The notes under the pieces are model-generated. The model was not told the origin of the DNA and searched no databases. It was given only the letters and a program-made list of their open reading frames with translations. Position numbers and translations under genes: made by a program. A stretch of DNA of 25,401 nt from an uncultured Eubacteriales bacterium (GTDB lineage: Bacteria; Bacillota; Clostridia; Christensenellales; Aristaeellaceae). The stretch is from NCBI GenBank assembly GCA_900542395.1, contig UQNM01000035.1, positions 1-25,401 of the forward strand, given 5' to 3'. Positions 20,357-25,401 of the stretch are shown here, one piece after another. Each line of letters begins with the position of its first letter. The first letter of the stretch is position 1.

Positions 20357-21780
20357 AAACGAAGCTGAACGCCCTTTCAGCATGGCTGGATCGCCATGCG
20401 CTGCCGCTTGGCGCGGCGCTGGCGGCGGCGCTTTCCCTGCTGCTGGCGCTTTACAACGTCGGCGGCGGCCCGCTGGGCAACTTAAACGACATCGGCGGCT
20501 GGCGCAACCGCGCGCTGTATATCGCCCTGACGGCGGCGGTGCAGCTTTTCGTGCTGCTGGCGGCGGCGCTGCTGTATCACGAGCGCTTCTGGCGGCTGGC
20601 GGTCAGGCAGCTTCTGCTGACCGTCGGGCTTGTGATTCTGCTGATGGGCGTCAACCACAAGTCGTATCTGTTCGTCGAGCAGATGCTCCCGTTCATCCGG
20701 CGGATGGACGCGGCGGGGCTCTCGGCGATGAACGACATGCGGCTCAACCTCTCCGCCCCGGCGGTGACGGCGCTGTATCTTCTGACGCGCGGGCCGATTT
20801 ACGACATGTATATGCTCAAGCTCGCGTGCATGGGCGCATTCTTGCTGATGGCCGTGCTGGCAGCGCGTGCGGCGGATCGCCGGGGCTGGGGGCTGCGCGG
20901 CGAAGCGCTGCTGCTGCTCTGCCTGATTCTGCCGCAGGGCTTTCTGGCGGCGGGCAGCGCTCCGCAGATCGACGCGCTCGGCGCGCTGCTGCTCGTCGCC
21001 GCGCTGACGCTGCTGGATGAAAAGCGCCCGCTGGGCGGCATGCTGCTCTATGGCGCGGCGTTTGCGCTGTCCGGCGCGGCGCTGTACGCCCTGCCGCTGG
21101 TCGCCCTGCTGGGCAGAAGGGGCGGCGCGAAGGGACGGCATGCCGCGCTGGCGGCGCTCGTCGCGCTGGCGGCCTGCCTGCCCGCGGTGCTTTGCGGCGT
21201 GCCCGCCGGGCGCGCGGTGGGCAGCCTGTTCACCGCGAATGTCGCCGTGCCGGAATATGCGGCGGGCGTTCCGAACCTGATGAGCGCGTTCCCGCGCGCG
21301 GCCATGGAGGAAATGCCGGAATACGCGCTGATTCGCGTATTCCCGGAGATCGACGCGGTGACAAACGCGCCGGTGGTCTACACGCAGGCGCATTTTGAGC
21401 TGCTGATGCACGGCCTGACGTTTGCCGCGCTGGCCATGTTCATCGGCCTGTGCGCGTGGCTGAAGCAGGAGAAGACGGCCTCCGCCCTGCGCAGGACGCT
21501 GACGCTCGCCCTCGGCGCGATGATCCTGTGCCCCGGCGCGGGGATGAGCGCGTGGCTGCCGCTGTGCATGCTCTGTCTGGCGGCGATTCTGCGCGAGCCG
21601 GAGACGCGCCTGCCCGCCTGCATGGCGCTCTTCGCGACGGCGGGCGGCTGCTGCTACCCGGCGACGGGCGAAACGCTGCTGCGGCCGGTCTATGCGTTCG
21701 CGCTGTGCGCGGCGGCGCTGTTCATGCTGCTGGGCGTGATCCCCGGCGCGAAAACGAGCGAGGTGAAGGCCGATGACTGA
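20353..21780 (+). CDS. Polytopic membrane protein, diverged paralogue of the upstream glycosyltransferase
   Basis: A 475-residue hydrophobic protein with about ten membrane segments, translationally coupled to the preceding gene (ATGA overlap). Landmarks align in the same order with its neighbour: TRGPIYDMYMLKLACMGAF against AKTPLHDLYLIKFFTVIF, AAGSAPQIDALGALLL against DGACWGQCDTVYVFLI, and VPNLMSAFP against APNLYAFFP. The family motifs are lost: WGQCD reads SAPQID, the acidic loop DYQTADY reads NHKSYLF, and FKLQT is absent, as is the HDRYFF loop. It therefore looks like a tandem duplicate that no longer catalyses, perhaps a partner subunit. This is by-eye alignment and inference. Confidence 0.65.
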   Translation: MKTKLNALSAWLDRHALPLGAALAAALSLLLALYNVGGGPLGNLNDIGGWRNRALYIALTAAVQLFVLLAAALLYHERFWRLAVRQLLLTVGLVILLMGVNHKSYLFVEQMLPFIRRMDAAGLSAMNDMRLNLSAPAVTALYLLTRGPIYDMYMLKLACMGAFLLMAVLAARAADRRGWGLRGEALLLLCLILPQGFLAAGSAPQIDALGALLLVAALTLLDEKRPLGGMLLYGAAFALSGAALYALPLVALLGRRGGAKGRHAALAALVALAACLPAVLCGVPAGRAVGSLFTANVAVPEYAAGVPNLMSAFPRAAMEEMPEYALIRVFPEIDAVTNAPVVYTQAHFELLMHGLTFAALAMFIGLCAWLKQEKTASALRRTLTLALGAMILCPGAGMSAWLPLCMLCLAAILREPETRLPACMALFATAGGCCYPATGETLLRPVYAFALCAAALFMLLGVIPGAKTSEVKADD

Positions 21781-22192
21781 TGGAAAACCGATCCGCCTGC
21801 GCGTGGTCAGCGTGATGACCGACCCGGACGGCGGGCGGCACGAGAGCAAAACCGTCCACCGCGGCACGCTGCGCGCGGGGGAGGACGGGCTTGAAATCGC
21901 CTATGAGCAGGTGGACGAGGGCGTTCGCGCGCGCATCTGCCTGACATGGACGGCGGACGGCGTGCGGATGCGCCGAACGGGCGAGATGACCGGCGCGCTG
22001 CATTTTCAGCCGGGGCGGAAGACGGCCGGGCTGTACGGCACGGCCTACGGCGACATCCCCGTGGCGGTGTATACCCGCGAGGTGCTGACGGAGGAAGGTG
22101 AAAACGGCGGCGAGATGCGGCTGGATTACGATGTGTTTGTCGGCGGCGAGCGCACGTCGGCGACGGTGATGACCCTCGTATGGCGGCTGTGA
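21773..22192 (+). CDS. DUF1934 (YwiB-like) beta-barrel protein
   Basis: A 139-residue cytoplasmic protein that fits the DUF1934/YwiB family: an N-terminal IRLRVVSVMTDPDGG strand, central YEQVDEG, the TWTADGVRMRRTGEM and FQPGRKTAGLYGTAYGDIPV region (landmark GLYGTAYGD), and a closing MRLDYDVFVGGE strand. Family proteins form a small lipocalin-like barrel; their biochemical role is unknown to me. The start at 21773 overlaps the upstream gene by 8 bases and is preceded by GAGGTGAAGG. In Bacillus relatives this gene stands near argS; here it lies behind two membrane proteins and overlaps the next gene by 13 bases. Confidence 0.8.
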   Translation: MTDGKPIRLRVVSVMTDPDGGRHESKTVHRGTLRAGEDGLEIAYEQVDEGVRARICLTWTADGVRMRRTGEMTGALHFQPGRKTAGLYGTAYGDIPVAVYTREVLTEEGENGGEMRLDYDVFVGGERTSATVMTLVWRL

Positions 22193-22710
22193 CGGCGCTC
22201 CGCGAGCGCGCCAGAGCGGCGGTTTTCGCGGCGGGCGGGCGCGGGTTTGTGCGCTTCCTGCCCGCCGGGGAGGCGGCGCTGCTGGTCAGCGACGCGCCGA
22301 GGCGATGCGGCGATGTGCCCGCGCTGCTGGATGGCTGCCGGGCGGCGGGGTTTGACGCGCGCGAAAGGGACGGCCTGCTGCTGCTGACCCCGATGGAGGC
22401 GGCGCTGCGCGCGCTGGATGTGCCCGCGCACATCGACGTGGATTGGGACGCGCCCGACGCGCCGGCGGCGGCGTTTGCGGCGTATCTGATGCGCCGCGCG
22501 GATCGGCCGCTGACGGAAGACGGCCTGCGCCTGGTTGTGGAAACCCTGCGCCTGCTCTGGCGGGATGAAGCGCACGTGCGCGCGGGTCTGCCCGCGCTGC
22601 GCGCCAGAGCGGCGGCCTGCCTGCGCGTGGGCGAGGACAGCGGCTTCTTCCTCTCCGGCGCGCTGCTGGCCGGGTGGATGGACGGCCTTTGCGCAAAGAA
22701 AACGGATTGA
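22180..22710 (+). CDS. Uncharacterised protein, last gene of the operon
   Basis: I do not recognise this 176-residue protein. It is rich in alanine, arginine and leucine, has no membrane segment or signal peptide, and seems to be made of two parts: an N-terminal alpha/beta half with FVRFLPAGEAALLVSDAPRR and the DGLLLLTPMEAAL strand, and a helical C-terminal half from about residue 95 (LTEDGLRLVVETLRLLW, ALRARAAACLRVG, FFLSGALLAGWMDGL). The tidy overlap with DUF1934, the following terminator and the regular codon use support a real gene. The ATG at 22180 is the earliest start; the GTG at 22189 is an alternative. Function is unknown. Confidence 0.7.
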   Translation: MAAVTALRERARAAVFAAGGRGFVRFLPAGEAALLVSDAPRRCGDVPALLDGCRAAGFDARERDGLLLLTPMEAALRALDVPAHIDVDWDAPDAPAAAFAAYLMRRADRPLTEDGLRLVVETLRLLWRDEAHVRAGLPALRARAAACLRVGEDSGFFLSGALLAGWMDGLCAKKTD

Positions 22711-22735
22711 ATCGAGCCGACGCCTGCGTTATAAT
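22707..22735 (+). promoter_or_regulatory. Promoter of the MBL-fold gene, overlapping a terminator
   Basis: TTGAAT (22707-22712), 17-base spacer, perfect TATAAT (22730-22735). The -35 box overlaps the stop of the preceding gene, and the -10 box is in the loop of its terminator. Transcription would begin near 22742. Confidence 0.65.
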
Positions 22736-22755
22736 GATGCTGGGCGTCGGCTTTT
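22715..22755 (+). terminator. Rho-independent terminator of the four-gene operon
   Basis: AGCCGACGCC (22715-22724) pairs perfectly with GGCGTCGGCT (22743-22752), an 18-base loop lies between, and TTTT follows. It begins 5 bases after the stop codon of the last operon gene. Confidence 0.85.
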
Positions 22756-22834
22756 GTTATCGGCGCCCATTCGCCGAGTTGCCCGCACGGCGGGCGCAGA
22801 CGCGGGAAAACAGCCCGCAAAGGAGGGTGCAGCC

Positions 22835-23476
22835 ATGAAGCTGGAATGGATAGGCCACGCGTGTTTTCGTCTGACGGCTGAAAACGGAACGGTGATTGTG
22901 ACCGACCCCTATGACGACAGCGTGGGGATTCGTGTGCCGAAATTGACGGCCGATCTGGTGACGGTCAGCCACGAGCATCACGATCACAACAATCTGGATA
23001 TTGTGGAGGGTCGGCCGAAGGTCGCGCGGGAGGCGAGAGCCGCGCAGGTCGGCGGCGTGACGACGCAGGCCGTCACATCGTATCACGATGACCGGGGCGG
23101 CGCGCTGCGCGGGCGGAACAGCATCCGCATCTTCTATATCGACGCGCTCAAGGTGGTGCACATGGGCGATCAGGGCTGTCTGCCCGCCGAGCCGGTCTTG
23201 CAGGCGATTTTGAACGCGGATGTGATGATGATTCCCGTCGGCGGGTTTTATACCATCGACGCGAAGGGCGCAAAGGAGATCGTCGATCTGGCCCGCCCGA
23301 AGTGCGTGATTCCGATGCACTATAAGACGAAGCACTGCGCCTATCCGATTGCGGGCGTTGAGCCGTTTCTTGAAATCATGGGCGCGGAGGGCGCGAAGCC
23401 CGCGCGGACGCTTTCGGTTATGCCGGGAAGCGTGCCCGAAGGCGTTGTCGTGATGGAAGCGGCGGAAGAGTATTAA
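22835..23476 (+). CDS. Metallo-beta-lactamase-fold metal-dependent hydrolase (UlaG/UPF0173-like)
   Basis: A 213-residue cytoplasmic hydrolase of the MBL superfamily. It starts with the family-typical MKLEWIGHACFRL, and has the metal-binding motif HEHHDH (residues 46-51; HxHxDH type), a further histidine in TSYHDD, the GDQG turn in VVHMGDQG where the bridging aspartate lies, VGGFYTID, and the late histidine of VIPMHYKT. These are the ligands for two metal ions, so it should be active. The substrate is unknown; relatives include L-ascorbate-6-phosphate lactonase and many uncharacterised proteins. AAAGGAGGG (about 22819) decides the ATG at 22835. It seems to be its own transcription unit, between the promoter at 22707-22735 and the terminator at 23488-23527. 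Confidence 0.92.
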   Translation: MKLEWIGHACFRLTAENGTVIVTDPYDDSVGIRVPKLTADLVTVSHEHHDHNNLDIVEGRPKVAREARAAQVGGVTTQAVTSYHDDRGGALRGRNSIRIFYIDALKVVHMGDQGCLPAEPVLQAILNADVMMIPVGGFYTIDAKGAKEIVDLARPKCVIPMHYKTKHCAYPIAGVEPFLEIMGAEGAKPARTLSVMPGSVPEGVVVMEAAEEY

Positions 23477-23487
23477 GGAAATCCATC

Positions 23488-23527
23488 AAAAACAGGCTTT
23501 TCCTGCGATTGCGGGAAAAGCCTGTTT
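23488..23527. terminator. Bidirectional rho-independent terminator
   Basis: A perfect 15-bp stem, AAAACAGGCTTTTCC (23488-23502) with GGAAAAGCCTGTTTT (23513-23527), flanked by A and T runs, lies between the convergent MBL-fold gene (ending at 23476) and the amine-dehydrogenase gene (ending at 23544). Confidence 0.88.
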
Positions 23528-23543
23528 TGCGGTTTTAGGAAAG

Positions 23544-24569
23544 TCAGCAATACATCTCCATCGGATACGTCAGATACTGAACCGGTTCGAGCTGGTCGGC
23601 GGTGACATATCCGGCCGGGGCGTTGATGAGGCTGGGCAGGCGGTTGACGACCGTTGCGCAGGTGTGTTCGACCGTGGCGGGTTTGATGACGCGGAACGCG
23701 GTATCCGGCTCGCCGGAAATCACCCAGTCGCACAGGTCGCCGTCCTCGGGGCCGTAAACCTTGCCGATGGTTTCCTCCTCGATGGTGATGCCCTGCATGG
23801 TCTTGACCGTGACGACGGCGCTCATGCCGATGCAGCGCCCGGCCTTGATGACCTTGCCGAGGGTGGCGGAGCGGATGTCGTGGTCGATGATGCAGGGAAC
23901 GTGCTTCTGCGCGATGGATTGAATCGTCAGGCCGAGCTTGTTACAGATGGCCTCGCTGGCGTTCCACGCATAGGACGGCTCGAAGGTCTCCGGGTGCGCG
24001 ATCTGCCGTTCAAATTCCTCCGGCGTGAGGTCGCAGCCGTGCGCCTTGGCCAGCGCAAGGCCGTATTCATCGACGTTGTAGCTGTAAGCGCCCTTGATCT
24101 TGGCGATCCGGTGGCAGCCGCCCGCGACGAGGCCGACCAGATTGATCCAGAAAATATCCTGCATGCCGCTGCCGGTGACGGTGCAGCCTGTCTCCTTGGC
24201 CAGCGCGTCGAGGCGGTTGACCGCGGCGGCGGAGGTTGCCCACGGATAGATGGCCTCCTCGCAGGTGGTGATGACGTTGATCCCGCGCCTTACGCATTTC
24301 TCCACGTGGTCGCAGATGTCGCCGATGAAGCTGAACAGCGTGACGATGGCAACGTCCGCGTCACATTCGTCGAGCACCCTGTCCGCGTCGTTGCGGATGA
24401 GAACGCCGGTCTTTACGCCCAGCTCCGCGAAATCGCCCACGTCCATGCCGACGACGGCGGGGTTGACGTCAATCGCGCCGACGATCTGCGCGCCGTGCTC
24501 ATGCAGATAGCGCAGGATGTACTTGGCCATCTTGCCGCAGCCGTATTGAACGACCCTGATTTTTTCCAT
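23544..24569 (-). CDS. Dihydrodipicolinate-reductase-like NAD(P)-dependent amine dehydrogenase (2,4-diaminopentanoate dehydrogenase type)
   Basis: A 341-residue oxidoreductase. The N-terminal Rossmann domain opens with IRVVQYGCGKMAKYIL (GxGxMA nucleotide loop, about residues 9-14), then GAIDVNPAVVGMDVGD and an INVITTCEEAIYPW stretch; the C-terminal part is the longer substrate domain with GSGMQDIFWINLVG. This size and these landmarks fit the family of 2,4-diaminopentanoate dehydrogenases (ornithine and lysine-type fermentation) and related enzymes, not true DapB, which is near 250-270 residues. None of the other ornithine-fermentation genes is nearby, so the exact substrate is open. The ATG at 24569 follows AAGGAGG 9 bases away. 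That site is held in a long hairpin described separately. Confidence 0.75.
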   Translation of the reverse strand: MEKIRVVQYGCGKMAKYILRYLHEHGAQIVGAIDVNPAVVGMDVGDFAELGVKTGVLIRNDADRVLDECDADVAIVTLFSFIGDICDHVEKCVRRGINVITTCEEAIYPWATSAAAVNRLDALAKETGCTVTGSGMQDIFWINLVGLVAGGCHRIAKIKGAYSYNVDEYGLALAKAHGCDLTPEEFERQIAHPETFEPSYAWNASEAICNKLGLTIQSIAQKHVPCIIDHDIRSATLGKVIKAGRCIGMSAVVTVKTMQGITIEEETIGKVYGPEDGDLCDWVISGEPDTAFRVIKPATVEHTCATVVNRLPSLINAPAGYVTADQLEPVQYLTYPMEMYC

Positions 24570-24576
24570 ACAAAAA

Positions 24577-24635
24577 TTCCTCCTTCATCGCGTCGGTGAG
24601 TCATCGTTAGGATGCGTCCGACGCGGAAGGAGGAA
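24577..24635 (-). terminator. Terminator-like hairpin that contains the Shine-Dalgarno site of the next gene
   Basis: Between the two minus-strand genes, 24626-24635 pairs with 24577-24586 and 24618-24625 pairs with 24589-24596: 18 base pairs with one 2-base bulge (24587-24588) and a 21-base loop. On the minus strand the stem is followed by TTTTT (24576 to 24572), as in an intrinsic terminator of the nucleotidase gene. The 3' arm is also the AAGGAGG site (24585 to 24579) of the dehydrogenase gene, and the 5' arm TTCCTCCTT is its perfect anti-SD. Confidence 0.75.
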
Positions 24636-24656
24636 ACAGGCATATTTTGGAAACGA

Positions 24657-25401
24657 TCAGCCGATGACGGTGCAGTATTTCTCCGTATCCACGCGAATGT
24701 TCGGGTGGGAGGTGATGTAGTCGATCATCGCATCGGCCACGTCGGTGAGCACCTCGCGGGCAACCTTCTGCTTGGGCAGCATATCGTAGCCGCCCGTGCC
24801 GCAGAAGCGATAGCTGTTGACGCAGACGGTGACCGGCTCATCCTCGCCCAGCTCGCGGCCGTTAAGGACGATGGAGGTCACGCGCTGGCCGACGGGGTTG
24901 CGCGCGTCGATGGTGTAATGGATGCCGGAGAAGAAATCGTAATTGTAATGCTGCACCTTCGGGCGGAGGAATTCGTCTGCGATGCAGAGGTTTCCGTCTT
25001 CGTCGTGGTCAAAATACGCGGCGGAGCGCTCGATATACTGCTTGAGCGCGGGGCGCGTCATCTCCAGCACGACGAGGGTATTGGTGTAGATGTAGGTGGA
25101 AACCACGTCGCGGATGGTGACCTCGGTGGGCAGCCCCTTGAACTCGTTGGGCAGGGCGCTGGAGGCAATCTGCGCGCCGGAGGCTTCGAGCTGGACGGTG
25201 TTGATGAAGTTGGCGAGATAGCTTCCGTTCAGCGCGGCTTTCAGGTGATCCTCGGCGACGAGCGGCAGGTCGAGATGACCGGCGGGCGTATCCAGCCACG
25301 TCTGCACGCGCTTTTCCAGCGGCATCAGCAGGTCGTAGGCGGTTTTCAGCGGCTCGCCGTCGGCAGGAATGATGCGGCTTTCAAAATCCTTGGTTCCGTC
25401 A
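24657..25401 (-). CDS. 5'-nucleotidase/bifunctional metallophosphatase family protein (3' part)
   Basis: The C-terminal 248 residues of a larger UshA/CpdB-type protein; the N-terminal metallophosphoesterase domain lies beyond the right edge and the frame is open to the last base. The visible part is the nucleotide-binding 5'-nucleotidase C-terminal domain: LANFINTVQLEASGAQIA, the NEFKGLPTEVTIRD stretch, TNTLVVLEMTRPALKQYIERSA, YNYDFFSGIHYTIDARNP (landmark FSGIHYTID), VCVNSYRFCGTGGYDML and the closing helix. The family hydrolyses extracellular or 2',3'-cyclic nucleotides. Compared with typical secreted members, signal peptide and anchoring cannot be judged here. It is upstream of the dehydrogenase gene in the same direction. 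Confidence 0.9.
   Translation of the reverse strand, partial: DGTKDFESRIIPADGEPLKTAYDLLMPLEKRVQTWLDTPAGHLDLPLVAEDHLKAALNGSYLANFINTVQLEASGAQIASSALPNEFKGLPTEVTIRDVVSTYIYTNTLVVLEMTRPALKQYIERSAAYFDHDEDGNLCIADEFLRPKVQHYNYDFFSGIHYTIDARNPVGQRVTSIVLNGRELGEDEPVTVCVNSYRFCGTGGYDMLPKQKVAREVLTDVADAMIDYITSHPNIRVDTEKYCTVIG

Overview
The window reads as ordinary chromosome of a GC-rich member of the Clostridia/Bacillota (by eye around 60% GC or more). Evidence for Bacillota: a T-box leader upstream of leuS, a perfect CIRCE (HrcA) operator beside htpG, sigma-A-type promoters with 17-bp spacers, strong AGGAGG-type ribosome binding sites, compact operons with 4-nt ATGA overlaps, and an ECF-transporter S component. 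No rRNA, tRNA, CRISPR array, transposase or phage gene was seen. The identity below genus level cannot be told from this sequence.

Layout, left to right. (1) 1-5213, plus strand: the end of a FecCD-type iron/cobalamin ABC permease, its ATPase, then sbcD-sbcC (Mre11-Rad50-like DNA-end nuclease). (2) 5284-7055: an ECF-type sigma factor translationally coupled to a single-pass membrane protein that is probably its anti-sigma factor; this pair looks AT-richer than its surroundings. A terminator lies between it and the next gene. (3) 7157-9031, minus: htpG (Hsp90), with a clear promoter and a CIRCE operator, divergent from (4) a split chromate-transporter pair at 9291-10401. (5) 10513-12765: a membrane c-di-GMP phosphodiesterase with sensor, degenerate GGDEF and intact EAL domains. 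(6) 12762-17024: promoter, T-box leader, leuS, and class II fumarase, ending in a terminator followed by a highly structured intergenic repeat of about 95 bp. (7) 17231-18175: an Rsm22/METTL17-like methyltransferase with a likely Fe-S cysteine set, convergent with (8) an ECF-transporter S component (minus). (9) 18935-22710: a tightly overlapping four-gene operon with two related polytopic membrane proteins (a GT-C/Gpi18-like glycosyltransferase and a diverged paralogue lacking its motifs), a DUF1934 protein and an unrecognised protein. (10) 22835-23476: a metallo-beta-lactamase-fold hydrolase whose promoter lies inside the preceding terminator. (11) 23544-25401, minus: a dihydrodipicolinate-reductase-like amine dehydrogenase preceded by the 3' part of a 5'-nucleotidase family gene; the hairpin between them both looks like a terminator and buries the downstream Shine-Dalgarno site.

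I did not find a convincing undescribed multi-gene defence or mobile system. The points most worth following up are regulatory RNA/DNA structures (the SD-burying terminator hairpin at 24577-24635, the promoter inside the terminator at 22707-22755, the CIRCE placed upstream of the htpG -35 box), the bacterial Rsm22-like protein with four spaced cysteines, the degenerate membrane glycosyltransferase paralogue, and the sigma/anti-sigma pair with a large unknown outer domain.
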